Shown piece by piece: positions 17,550-26,166 of a stretch of 64,000 bases of DNA; positions within the stretch are counted from its first letter, which is position 1; each line of letters starts with the position of its first letter. Source of the stretch: Brachyspira hampsonii (GTDB lineage: Bacteria > Spirochaetota > Brachyspiria > Brachyspirales > Brachyspiraceae); contig NZ_CP019914.1 of the NCBI RefSeq assembly GCF_002214805.1, forward strand, positions 1,488,001 to 1,552,000, in the 5' to 3' direction. Made by a program: the position numbers and the translations under genes. A model generated the notes under the pieces. That model was not told the DNA's origin. It ran no database searches and worked only from the letters and a program-made list of their open reading frames with translations.

Positions 17550-18864
17550 ATGAAAAAAACTTATATATTTTTATTTATTATTTTCATGTTCATTGTTTCA
17601 TGTGCCAATAAGATTACATCGCCTTCAGAAATTATAGGAGACATAAAATATTATAATCCTTCTATTGCCGAAACTAAAACTTATAATTATTATAAAAATG
17701 ACGGACAAACTGGTGAGTATTTAGTTTATAGAGATAAGTTTAAAAAATTGGCAGAATCAAAAAATGCAATTATTTATGTAGAAGAAAGCCAAATTGACAA
17801 AAGCATTACAAAAGAAGTTATATTAAATTTTATAAAGGAATACGATAGTAATGTGAATAAAGAAATAGAAATATATGGAGAAATTCCTGATTTTGACGGA
17901 AATGGAAAAGTAATATTCTTAATGGCTGATCTTAATACAAATAAATAATAGCTTTTTGGGAGGATATTTTGATAATGATGATCTAGTATATGGTAAAGAA
18001 GGAAAATCAGGAGAATATTTATATATTAATGTACCAACTTATGAAGGAACAGTTGGTACTATGATGCATGAATTACAGCATTTAATTAACTATTATAATA
18101 ATGCAATAAAGAAAGGTAAGGATATGGATATTTGGCTTAATGAAGCACTTTCAGAATCTACATCTTATATATTTTCAAAGTATAAAATTGATGAAAGAAA
18201 GGTACTTTTTAATGATATGCCTTCTTATTATTCTTTTTATTCTTGGTATACTCAATATGATAATAATGAGTATATATTTTCAGAACCTTATTATGTTTTA
18301 ATAAGCTATGGTTCTGCATCTATATTTATGAACTGGATAAATACTAAAACAGGCGGAAATTATAATATTTACAAAGAAATAGCACATTCTAGTTCTTCAT
18401 TAACAAGCGAAGAAAGACTTACAGGTATTACATCTAAATATAGTCTTGGAAACAATATGGATGATGTAATGCTTAATTGGATAGACGGATTAAGTAAAGG
18501 GGATCTTCCCGGAATAAGTATTTCTGCTATAAATCCAAGCGATCCAAGTGTAAGTCAAAATGGAAGCATACCGTTATTGCCTAGATCAGTGATAGTTTAT
18601 AATACATCTTCTATTCCTACTGATGCAAAAACTAAGACAATACAGTTAAGCGGACAGGGTTGGAATGGGTTTTCTGCTGTAGTAAATACTTCTGAAAATA
18701 ATATGGTAGGATATGTTGATGAAGCGGATATTGTAAATCTTAATTTGCATCAGGTAAATGGGCTTAACTCTTCAATGAAATATAAATCACTTGATTTAGA
18801 CTCACTTGAAGGCGATTATTTTATGGATAGAGTTTTTAGTAAAGACTATATAATAGAAGAATAA
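17550..18864 (+). pseudogene. M30 (hyicolysin)-like metallopeptidase lipoprotein, copy 1, frameshifted
   Basis: The start ATG at 17550 has TTAGGA upstream and a lipoprotein leader (FIVSCANK). The frame stops at 17948 after MADLNTNK and resumes one base over with GGYFDNDD. In the two neighbouring copies this point is the continuous MADINTNGNSTGGYF. Removing one A from ACAAATAAATAATAGC (about 17935-17950) restores a single 437-codon frame. The second part carries the zinc motif HELQH (His codon 18067) and WLNEALSE. Either a recent loss-of-function mutation, a slippage-controlled switch, or a sequencing error. The C-terminal half is nearly identical to copy 2. Confidence 0.85.
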
Positions 18865-18903
18865 AATAGTATTTCATAAAAATTATTTAATAAAGGAATT
18901 GCT

Positions 18904-20157
18904 ATGAAAATAAATTACATATTTTCATTAATTATTTTTATATTTATTTCTTCATGCGGTAATAAGATTACAGCACCTTCAGAAGTGAACGGCATAATAT
19001 ATTATGATGTTGAAACTACAGAAACTAAATCTTTTTCTTTTTTTAAGATTGATAACTCTACAGGTAAAGCTCTTGAAGCTAAGAGTAAGTTCAAAAAACT
19101 AGCAGAATCTCAAAATGCTATTGTTTATTTTGAAGACGGATATAGTATTACGAGAGATCAATTAAGAAGTTTTCTCGCTCAATTTGAAGAATCTTATGAA
19201 AAAGAAGTAAGCATATATGGAGAGCCGTCAGATCTTGATAGAAACGGAAAAATAATATTTTTAATGGCTGATATTAATACAAATGGAAATAGTACAGGAG
19301 GGTATTTTTCTAGTAGTGATTTGATTGATGGAAAAGATGGAATAAGAGGGGAATATCTTCATGTAAATGTTAAGTGGGAATTGGAATCAGTATTTGGTGT
19401 TATGATGCATGAACTTCAGCATTTAATTAATTATAATATGAATGCAATTAATGGAAATAAAGAAATGGATATTTGGCTTGATGAGGCACTTTCAGAATCA
19501 ACATCTTATTTATTTTCAGAATATATTACAAAATCAAGAGAAGAGGATTTTGTAAACACCCCTTATTATTCTTTTTATTCTTGGAATATGCAATTAAATA
19601 ATGGAAATGATATCTTTGGATCAAGCGGTATTTTTATAAGTTATTCTTCTGCATCTATATTTATGAACTGGCTAAATACTAAAACAGGCGGAAATTATAA
19701 TATTTACAAAGAAATAGCACATTCTAGTCCTTCATTAACAAGCGAAGAAAGACTTACAGGTATTACATCTAAATATGGTCTTGGAAACAATATGGATGAT
19801 GTAATGCTTAATTGGATAGACGGATTAAGTAAAGGGGATCTTCCCGGAGTAAGTATTTCTGCTATAAGTCAAAGTGGAAGCATACCATTATTGCCTAGAT
19901 CAGTGATAGTTTATAATAATACATATTCTATTCCTCCTGATGCCAAAATTAAGACAATACCATTAAGCGGACAGGGTTGGAATGGTTTTTCTGCTGTAGT
20001 AAATACTTCTGAAAATAAAAATGCAGGGTATGTTGATGAAGCAGATATTGTAGATATTAATTTATCTCAGGTAAATGGGCTTAACTCTTCAATGAAATAT
20101 AAATCAATTGATTTAGACTCACTTGAAGGCTATCATTTTATGGATAAAGTTTTTTAA
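18904..20157 (+). CDS. M30-like zinc metallopeptidase lipoprotein, copy 2 (417 aa)
   Basis: Lipoprotein leader with FISSCGNK (Cys about 18) predicts an anchored envelope or surface protease. Zinc-binding HELQH at residues 169-173 and a probable third ligand Glu194 in WLDEALSE fit the gluzincin arrangement of family M30 (hyicolysin). The N-terminal 180 residues are almost identical to copy 3, the C-terminal half to copy 1. The last codons differ: the frame ends at KVF*, while one base over it reads FKDHIEE*, homologous to copy 1's SKDYIIEE tail. So a poly-T slip has trimmed about 8 residues. Substrate unknown. Confidence 0.85.
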   Translation: MKINYIFSLIIFIFISSCGNKITAPSEVNGIIYYDVETTETKSFSFFKIDNSTGKALEAKSKFKKLAESQNAIVYFEDGYSITRDQLRSFLAQFEESYEKEVSIYGEPSDLDRNGKIIFLMADINTNGNSTGGYFSSSDLIDGKDGIRGEYLHVNVKWELESVFGVMMHELQHLINYNMNAINGNKEMDIWLDEALSESTSYLFSEYITKSREEDFVNTPYYSFYSWNMQLNNGNDIFGSSGIFISYSSASIFMNWLNTKTGGNYNIYKEIAHSSPSLTSEERLTGITSKYGLGNNMDDVMLNWIDGLSKGDLPGVSISAISQSGSIPLLPRSVIVYNNTYSIPPDAKIKTIPLSGQGWNGFSAVVNTSENKNAGYVDEADIVDINLSQVNGLNSSMKYKSIDLDSLEGYHFMDKVF

Positions 20158-20215
20158 AGATCATATAGAAGAATAAAATAATATTTAATAAAAATTATTT
20201 AATAAAGGAATTGCT

Positions 20216-21520
20216 ATGAAAATAAATTACATGTTTTTATTAATTATTTTTATATTTATTGCTTCATGCGGTAATAAGATTACACCCCCTTCAGAAAGTA
20301 ATGGCATAATATATTATGATGTTGAAACTGCAGAAACTAAATCTTTTTCTTTTGTAAAGTTTGATGACTCTACAGGTCAAGCTCTTGAAGCTAAGAGTAA
20401 GTTCAAAAAACTAGCAGAATCTCAAAATGCTATTGTTTATTTTGAAGACGGATATAGTATTACGATAGATCAATTAAGAAGTTTTCTCACTCAATTTGAA
20501 GAATCTTTTGAAAAAGAAGTAAGCATATATGGAGCACCGTCAGATCTTGATAGAAATGGTAAAATAATATTTTTAATGGCTGATATTAATACAAATGGAA
20601 ATAGTACAGGAGGGTATTTTTCTATGATGGATTTGATTGATGGAAAAGATGGAATAAGAGGGGAATATCTTCATGTAAATGTTAAGTGGGAATTGGAATC
20701 AGTATTTGGTGTTATGATGCATGAACTTCAGCATTTGATTAATTACAATGTAAATGTTTTTGAACATAATAAAGAAATGGATATTTGGCTTAATGAGGCA
20801 CTTTCTGAGTCCACATCACATACATTTAATAATAGCATTGTACAAATGAGAGTAGAAGCATTTAATGGAATACCTTATTATTCTTTTTATTCTTGGTATT
20901 TGAAATATGAAGACACAACAGATATATTTGGAGAAGATATGGCTCCTTTAAGCTATTCTCAAGTATCAATTTTTATGAAATGGATTGACACTAAAACAGG
21001 AGGAAATCAGGAAGTTTATAGAAAAATAGCTTCTTCTACCATAGCAGACAGTGAACAAAGACTTGTAAATTCTGTAAAAGAATTAGCACCCTCTTTAGGC
21101 AGCGATATGGATACTTTATTGATTAATTATATTTCTGATATATATAAGGGAAATAACTTAGGGTTAAATATTGGTGCTATTCCTTTTTCTGAATCTTATC
21201 CAGAAGTTATTGAACATTTAGCTGTAAACGGACAATTACAATTAGTTCCTAGAGCATTAATAGTTTGCTCTGCTGAGGATGCTAGTAAAGTTACTGATCC
21301 TAAAATCAGAAAAATAGATTTAGATGGTAGTTATTATCTTCTATTAAATACTTCAAAAAATACAATACCAGGATTGGTTTCAGCGAATAATATGGTAGGT
21401 GTTTCAATAACTTTGCCGCTGTCATCAAAATCTTTAAGCGTACAATATAATGATTTTAAAGATTTAACCATATTCAAAGATAATTACTTCAGAGATGTGA
21501 TAATTAATGAAAAGGATTAA
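20216..21520 (+). CDS. M30-like zinc metallopeptidase lipoprotein, copy 3 (434 aa)
   Basis: Leader FIASCGNK, zinc site HELQH at residues 169-173 and WLNEALSE as third-ligand motif. The first about 185 residues nearly match copy 2, including the DNA just upstream (AATAAAGGAATTGCT before each ATG). From about residue 195 it diverges strongly, and its C-terminal domain (SYPEVIEHLAVNGQLQLVPRALIV...) is only distantly related to copies 1 and 2. This points to tandem duplication followed by gene conversion of the 5' halves. Full-length and apparently intact. A strong terminator follows and closes the array. Confidence 0.86.
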   Translation: MKINYMFLLIIFIFIASCGNKITPPSESNGIIYYDVETAETKSFSFVKFDDSTGQALEAKSKFKKLAESQNAIVYFEDGYSITIDQLRSFLTQFEESFEKEVSIYGAPSDLDRNGKIIFLMADINTNGNSTGGYFSMMDLIDGKDGIRGEYLHVNVKWELESVFGVMMHELQHLINYNVNVFEHNKEMDIWLNEALSESTSHTFNNSIVQMRVEAFNGIPYYSFYSWYLKYEDTTDIFGEDMAPLSYSQVSIFMKWIDTKTGGNQEVYRKIASSTIADSEQRLVNSVKELAPSLGSDMDTLLINYISDIYKGNNLGLNIGAIPFSESYPEVIEHLAVNGQLQLVPRALIVCSAEDASKVTDPKIRKIDLDGSYYLLLNTSKNTIPGLVSANNMVGVSITLPLSSKSLSVQYNDFKDLTIFKDNYFRDVIINEKD

Positions 21521-21538
21521 GATAATATATTATTTAAT

Positions 21539-21578
21539 AATCAGGCTATTATAAAAAATATAATAGTCTGATTTTTTT
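21539..21578 (+). terminator. Rho-independent terminator after the metallopeptidase array
   Basis: Arms AATCAGGCTATTATA (21539-21553) and TATAATAGTCTGATT (21559-21573) with one G-U pair, followed by a run of T. Confidence 0.9.
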
Positions 21579-21635
21579 ATATCAAAAAGTATACTGCAAT
21601 AATTAGAATTTATTAATTAACATAATATTTTTTAA

Positions 21636-21667
21636 TTGACAAAACCTTATATATATAATAGTATATT
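21636..21667 (+). promoter_or_regulatory. Promoter region for mraY
   Basis: A consensus TTGACA at 21636-21641 is followed by AT-rich candidate -10 boxes (TAGTAT at 21659 with 17-bp spacing is the best placed). The exact -10 is uncertain. Confidence 0.5.
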
Positions 21668-21715
21668 TACAATAAATATTTAACTTTTTTAATTATATAA
21701 AGGTTGTATATAATC

Positions 21716-22864
21716 ATGCTGTATCAAATTTTTTATCCATTAAGGGAATCATTTTTTGGTTTTAACCTATTTAGATATATCACATTCAGAACTGCCGGTG
21801 CTGTAGCTACTGCATTGATATTAGTGCTTTTATTTGCTCCTAATGTTATAGAAAAATTAAAAAAACTTCATTTCGGACAAGTTGTAAGAGATGACGGTCC
21901 TGAAACACATTTAGTTAAAACAGGTACTCCTACTATGGGAGGTATATTTATAGTAGGAAGTATTTTAATCAGTGTGCTTTTATGGGCTGAATTGGATAAT
22001 TTAAAAATAATACTTCTTACTTTATCATTAATAATACTTTCTATAGCAGGTTTCTTAGATGATTTTTTAAAAATTAAATATAAAAACTCAAAAGGTCTTC
22101 CCGGAAAATACAAAATATTTTTTCAAACTTTTGTAGGAATTATAATAGGAGTTTATTTATATTATTTTGATAAATCAACTTTTTTAATGACATTTGAACT
22201 TAATCAAGGTATAGGAGTATTAGAAGCTGTAAAAGTGGCACAAGTACCTTCTTCAACAATATTCCTTCCATTTGCAAGTACAATATATATAGATTTAAAA
22301 ATATTATACATACCATTTGCAACATTTGTAGTTGTGAGTATGAGTAATGCGGTTAATCTTACCGACGGACTTGACGGACTTGCTATAGGGCTTTTAATAA
22401 TAATGTCTATGGCTTTAGCAGTTCTCTCTTATGTATCAGGAAACTCACTAATAGCAACTTATTTAAAAATACCTTTCATATCAGATGCAGGAGAAGTTAC
22501 TGTTTTTGTTGGTGCTTTAATAGGTGCCGGATTAGGATTTTTATGGTTCAATGCTCACCCTGCTCAAGTTTTTATGGGAGATGTAGGAAGTTTATCACTT
22601 GGAGGAGTTTTAGGTATCATAGCCTTATTTATAAAGCATGAATTACTTCTTGTTATAATAGGTGCTGTTTATGTGGCAGAAGCATTCAGTGTAGTTTTAC
22701 AGGTTTTTTCATATAAACTATTTAAAAAGAGAGTATTTAAAATGGCTCCTTTGCATCATCATTTTGAAAAATCGGGCTGGAAAGAAACTCAGGTGGTATT
22801 TAGATTTTATATTATAGGAATTATAATGGCTCTTATTGGAATAGCTACGCTTAAAATAAGATAA
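21716..22864 (+). CDS. mraY: Phospho-N-acetylmuramoyl-pentapeptide transferase MraY
   Basis: Makes lipid I at the inner membrane for peptidoglycan synthesis. Ten hydrophobic helices with the family motifs FGQVVRDDGPETHLVKTGTP, the catalytic-site segment NAVNLTDGLDGLA, NAHPAQVFMGDVGSL and MAPLHHHFEKSGW. The open frame reaches a TTG at 21704, but that codon abuts the AAAGG ribosome-binding site. The ATG at 21716 (MLYQIFYPLRESFFGFNLFRY) gives the usual N-terminus and about 382 aa. It stands apart from other mur genes here. Confidence 0.96.
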   Translation: MLYQIFYPLRESFFGFNLFRYITFRTAGAVATALILVLLFAPNVIEKLKKLHFGQVVRDDGPETHLVKTGTPTMGGIFIVGSILISVLLWAELDNLKIILLTLSLIILSIAGFLDDFLKIKYKNSKGLPGKYKIFFQTFVGIIIGVYLYYFDKSTFLMTFELNQGIGVLEAVKVAQVPSSTIFLPFASTIYIDLKILYIPFATFVVVSMSNAVNLTDGLDGLAIGLLIIMSMALAVLSYVSGNSLIATYLKIPFISDAGEVTVFVGALIGAGLGFLWFNAHPAQVFMGDVGSLSLGGVLGIIALFIKHELLLVIIGAVYVAEAFSVVLQVFSYKLFKKRVFKMAPLHHHFEKSGWKETQVVFRFYIIGIIMALIGIATLKIR

Positions 22865-22944
22865 AATTATATATTGATTTATTTTGAATAATTAGTATAT
22901 TTATGATAGGGGTATGTAGTAAATATAATTTAGGAATATAATTA

Positions 22945-23556
22945 ATGGAAGGAAAACTAATAGTATTAGAAGGCATAGATGGTTCTGGAAAATCTAGTAT
23001 TGGTATGATGCTTACTGATACTTTGAATAATCTTGGAATAAAATCTATATATACATTTGAGCCTACTCATGCATATTATGGTTCTAAATTGAGAGAAAGC
23101 ATGCTCTCTAAAGATTTAAAACCTGAAGAAGAATTATCATTATTTATAGCTGATAGAAAAGAGCATATAAAACATATGATTAAGCCTGCCGTTAATGACG
23201 GATATGTAATAGTATTAGACAGATATATGTATTCCTCTATAGCATATCAGGGAGCTAAGGGTATAGACAAAGAATATATATATAATCTGCATAAAGATTT
23301 TATATTACAGCCTGATTTAGTATTTATACTTCATCTCGATATAGAAACTGCATTAAACAGAATCATGGAAAAAAGAGGATTCGTTGATAGATTTGAAAAT
23401 AAGAATTATTTAGAAGAGGTTGATAAAATATTCTTCTCTTTTAATGCTCCATATATACATCATATAGATGCTTCCAAATCTCAGGAATCAATCAAAAATG
23501 AAATTTTAAATACTATAAAAGAATCTAAAATACTTCCTCCAAATTATCTTCAATAG
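22945..23556 (+). CDS. tmk: Thymidylate kinase
   Basis: Phosphorylates dTMP to dTDP. P-loop EGIDGSGKSS (residues about 8-17), the dTMP-contact FEPTHAYYG, DRYMYSSIAYQG, and lid region MEKRGFVDRFE. 203 aa, normal for the family. Its 3' end overlaps the convergent ssb gene by 32 bp (23525-23556), so the two transcripts share antisense 3' ends. Confidence 0.95.
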   Translation: MEGKLIVLEGIDGSGKSSIGMMLTDTLNNLGIKSIYTFEPTHAYYGSKLRESMLSKDLKPEEELSLFIADRKEHIKHMIKPAVNDGYVIVLDRYMYSSIAYQGAKGIDKEYIYNLHKDFILQPDLVFILHLDIETALNRIMEKRGFVDRFENKNYLEEVDKIFFSFNAPYIHHIDASKSQESIKNEILNTIKESKILPPNYLQ

Positions 23557-23941
23557 AATCTGATATTACTTGATTGTTAGCTGTTTTTGTATAATAAGTA
23601 TTGCCTATAGATTTTTTATCTAAATTTTTTATCTCTAATGCTAGTATATAAACAGTGCTTTTTTTAGTTCCGTCTTTGGATGTATAAATATTTTGTCTTA
23701 ATTCTCCATTGATAAGTACATGTCTTCCTTTAAATAAGCTAACTGCCGCTTTATCTGCATTATATCCCCAAGTTACTAAATCAAAGAAATATACTTCATT
23801 TTGTAAAGTGCCGTTTGTATAATAGAATCTATTATTGGCTACAGAAAATTTGCATAAAGATTTTCCATTTTTAGTTTTCATGTAAGTAGGGTCTTTTGTT
23901 AATCTTCCTTCTATTACTATAATATTAGCATTTCCTGACAT
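23525..23941 (-). CDS. ssb: Single-stranded DNA-binding protein
   Basis: OB-fold SSB of 138 aa: NIIVIEGRLTKDPTYMKTKNGK at the N-terminus, FFDLVTWGYNADKAAVSLFKGRHVLINGELR in the core, and an acidic tail ending DSIEDNLEEVF, a version of the protein-interaction tip (acidic residues then terminal Phe). It converges on tmk with a 32-bp overlap of coding ends. It may be the housekeeping SSB or a second copy; the shortened tail linker leaves this open. Confidence 0.92.
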   Translation of the reverse strand: MSGNANIIVIEGRLTKDPTYMKTKNGKSLCKFSVANNRFYYTNGTLQNEVYFFDLVTWGYNADKAAVSLFKGRHVLINGELRQNIYTSKDGTKKSTVYILALEIKNLDKKSIGNTYYTKTANNQVISDSIEDNLEEVF

Positions 23942-24024
23942 ATTAAAACTCCTATTAATTATTGTCTTTATGCTAATAGTTAAACAAATTTTTTTATCAA
24001 TTCAAGCCTAACTTTTATAAAAAA

Positions 24025-25071
24025 TTATAAAAATAAATAATATAAAGGAGAATCCTCTTTTATATAAGGTTTTAATTCTTCAAATGTAAAACTTATCTCT
24101 GTAATTCCTACTGTATACGGCGATATATCATTGGCCTGCCATACAAAATTTAAAGAATTAGGAAGTACTCTAAAAGTTGAGCTTTCCAATGTTATAGAAT
24201 CAAATTCATAATAATCTTCTTTTGAATAGCCTGTTTTTAATATTTTATCTCTCATTAATGATATTAAATCAGCATTATTAAAGTCCGATATTAAATCTCT
24301 TATAGTAATTAGATTAGAACTTTCTAATGAAAATACTTCCTGAATATTAGCTTTTGCAGCATAATCTCCGCCTGTATACAATGATGAATAATTATCAAGT
24401 GCTATTATATGGCTGTCTATATATCCTACATTTACTGTATTATCTATTTCATAAGTAGTATTACTTGAACCTACATATAAAAGTCCTTTCCATTCATTAT
24501 AGTAATTATCACATTCTTCCTCGGCATAATTAATAGATGATTCCATATCTGAAGAGCTTATATCATTACTCTTACTGAATAGAAGTAAAGTTTTATGATA
24601 AGAAAATATAGAATTACTTATATTTTCATTTTTATAATAATCTACTATATCAGCATAATATACAGGAAGATTTCTATTTAAAGAAAACTCCATATCTTTA
24701 ACTTCATTTAATTCCTCATACTTTATTTCGGCATTTAATACTATATCATCGCTTAAGCTGCCTACTATAGAAGCATGCATATTATTATTATCATCAATTT
24801 CTTGTAAATTTAATTTATTATTATTAATACTGCCTGTAATTACTGATTTTTTATTTTTAGTATAATAATACCCGCTTACTTTTTTATTTTTTTCATTTAC
24901 ATACAAATACATATCAGCCTTTTCACCGGATATATTCCCTTCAAGCAAATAGAATTTAGATTCCTGTATTTCTGAACCATTCTTAGTTTTATCCGTTGTA
25001 ATGCTTTTAGAGTTATTGCAGGAAATAATTAAAATAATAACAATTACCAAAGATAAAAACTTTTGAAACAT
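24025..25071 (-). CDS. Lipoprotein with DUF3298-like C-terminal domain (348 aa)
   Basis: Leader VIIILIISCNN marks a lipoprotein. Residues about 35-130 are beta-rich (LLEGNISGEKADMYLYVNEKN, IVGSLSDDIVLNAEIKYEEL). The C-terminal 200 residues look like the DUF3298/RsiV type: HIIALDNYSSLYTGGDYA, then LITIRDLISDF, and FVWQANDISPYTVGITEISF, the family's typical NPYEIAPY-G-xxEV region. Envelope-located; function unknown. Transcribed alone on the minus strand. Confidence 0.78.
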   Translation of the reverse strand: MFQKFLSLVIVIILIISCNNSKSITTDKTKNGSEIQESKFYLLEGNISGEKADMYLYVNEKNKKVSGYYYTKNKKSVITGSINNNKLNLQEIDDNNNMHASIVGSLSDDIVLNAEIKYEELNEVKDMEFSLNRNLPVYYADIVDYYKNENISNSIFSYHKTLLLFSKSNDISSSDMESSINYAEEECDNYYNEWKGLLYVGSSNTTYEIDNTVNVGYIDSHIIALDNYSSLYTGGDYAAKANIQEVFSLESSNLITIRDLISDFNNADLISLMRDKILKTGYSKEDYYEFDSITLESSTFRVLPNSLNFVWQANDISPYTVGITEISFTFEELKPYIKEDSPLYYLFL

Positions 25072-25231
25072 ATATAATACACCCTTAATTTTTTTACTAT
25101 AACTGTTAATATATAAATTAATATCAATAAATCAATACAAATAATTAAAATTATTATAAATAATTGACTTTTTATAAAATTAATAATATCATTGATTAAT
25201 TATAAATTTCTTCTAAAAAGAGGATTAAAGT

Positions 25232-26125
25232 ATGGAAAAAGTGCAAATAGAAAATGTTGAACTCACATTATCTCACCCGGATAATTTAAATATAAAATGG
25301 ACAGGACAGAATGATTTAGTAAGACAGATAATGGCTTCTTGGCATTTAATTTCAGAAGATGACATACCTCTAAATCCTAGAATTGTAGGAAAACCAGGTG
25401 CAGGAAAAACTACGCTTTCATATTATGTAGGAAAAGAGATTCTAAATAGAGATGTTTATATTTTTCAATGTACTGTGGACACAAGACCTGAAGATCTTAT
25501 AATTATTCCTGTAATATCTGAAAACAATAAAATAAGCTATCATGCTTCTAGTTTGGTTACTGCTATGATTAAAGGGGGAGTAGCTATACTAGATGAAGGA
25601 AACAGAATGAGCGAAAAAACTTGGGCTTCTCTTGCTCCGCTTCTTGATGACAGAAGATATGTAGAAAGTGTAATAGCCGGAATAAAGATAAAGGCTCATC
25701 CTGATTTCAGAGTAATAGTTACTATGAATGATGATGCCAGCACTTTTGAGCTTCCTGAATATATACATTCCCGTCTTCAGCCTACTATAGAACTTCCTTT
25801 CCCTGATGTTAAAGAAGAATATGATATATTAAAGATGAATCTTCCTTTTGCTGATGATGAAATATTAAAAATCACTGTAGGTTTTTTACAAAAATCACAT
25901 ATTCATAATGCCTCTTTTTCTGTGAGAGATGGTATTAATATGGCCAGATATGCTATGAAACTATATAAAGGAAATATTGCAAGCAGCAGAGATACCGCAT
26001 TTTTAATAGCATTAAAATCTGTACTTGGTACTGAGGGGCTTAGAATATTAAGTCTTAATATGGACGATAGAGATAATAAAGATAATAGAAGAAATATGGA
26101 CGATGACGGCACTAATATCTTATAA
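25232..26125 (+). CDS. MoxR-type AAA+ ATPase (297 aa)
   Basis: Single AAA_5/MoxR ATPase domain: Walker A GKPGAGKTT (about residues 53-61), Walker B VAILDEGNRM (about 118), sensor-1 VIVTMNDD and arginine region YIHSRLQPTIELPFP. Members act as chaperones for metal-protein or complex assembly and usually sit beside a VWA-domain gene; none is adjacent here. The acidic tail (MDDRDNKDNRRNMDDDG) is unusual. Cytosolic; client unknown. Confidence 0.87.
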   Translation: MEKVQIENVELTLSHPDNLNIKWTGQNDLVRQIMASWHLISEDDIPLNPRIVGKPGAGKTTLSYYVGKEILNRDVYIFQCTVDTRPEDLIIIPVISENNKISYHASSLVTAMIKGGVAILDEGNRMSEKTWASLAPLLDDRRYVESVIAGIKIKAHPDFRVIVTMNDDASTFELPEYIHSRLQPTIELPFPDVKEEYDILKMNLPFADDEILKITVGFLQKSHIHNASFSVRDGINMARYAMKLYKGNIASSRDTAFLIALKSVLGTEGLRILSLNMDDRDNKDNRRNMDDDGTNIL

Positions 26126-26159
26126 TCATACAATGCATTTTTTATATGCATTATATGAT
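26125..26159. terminator. Hairpin between convergent genes
   Basis: Arms ATCATACAATGCAT (26125-26138) and ATGCATTATATGAT (26146-26159) pair with one G-U, overlapping the last base of the ATPase stop codon and just before the 3' end of the MCP on the other strand. No clear U-run, so terminator activity is only likely. Confidence 0.6.
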
Positions 26160-26166
26160 ATTGATA

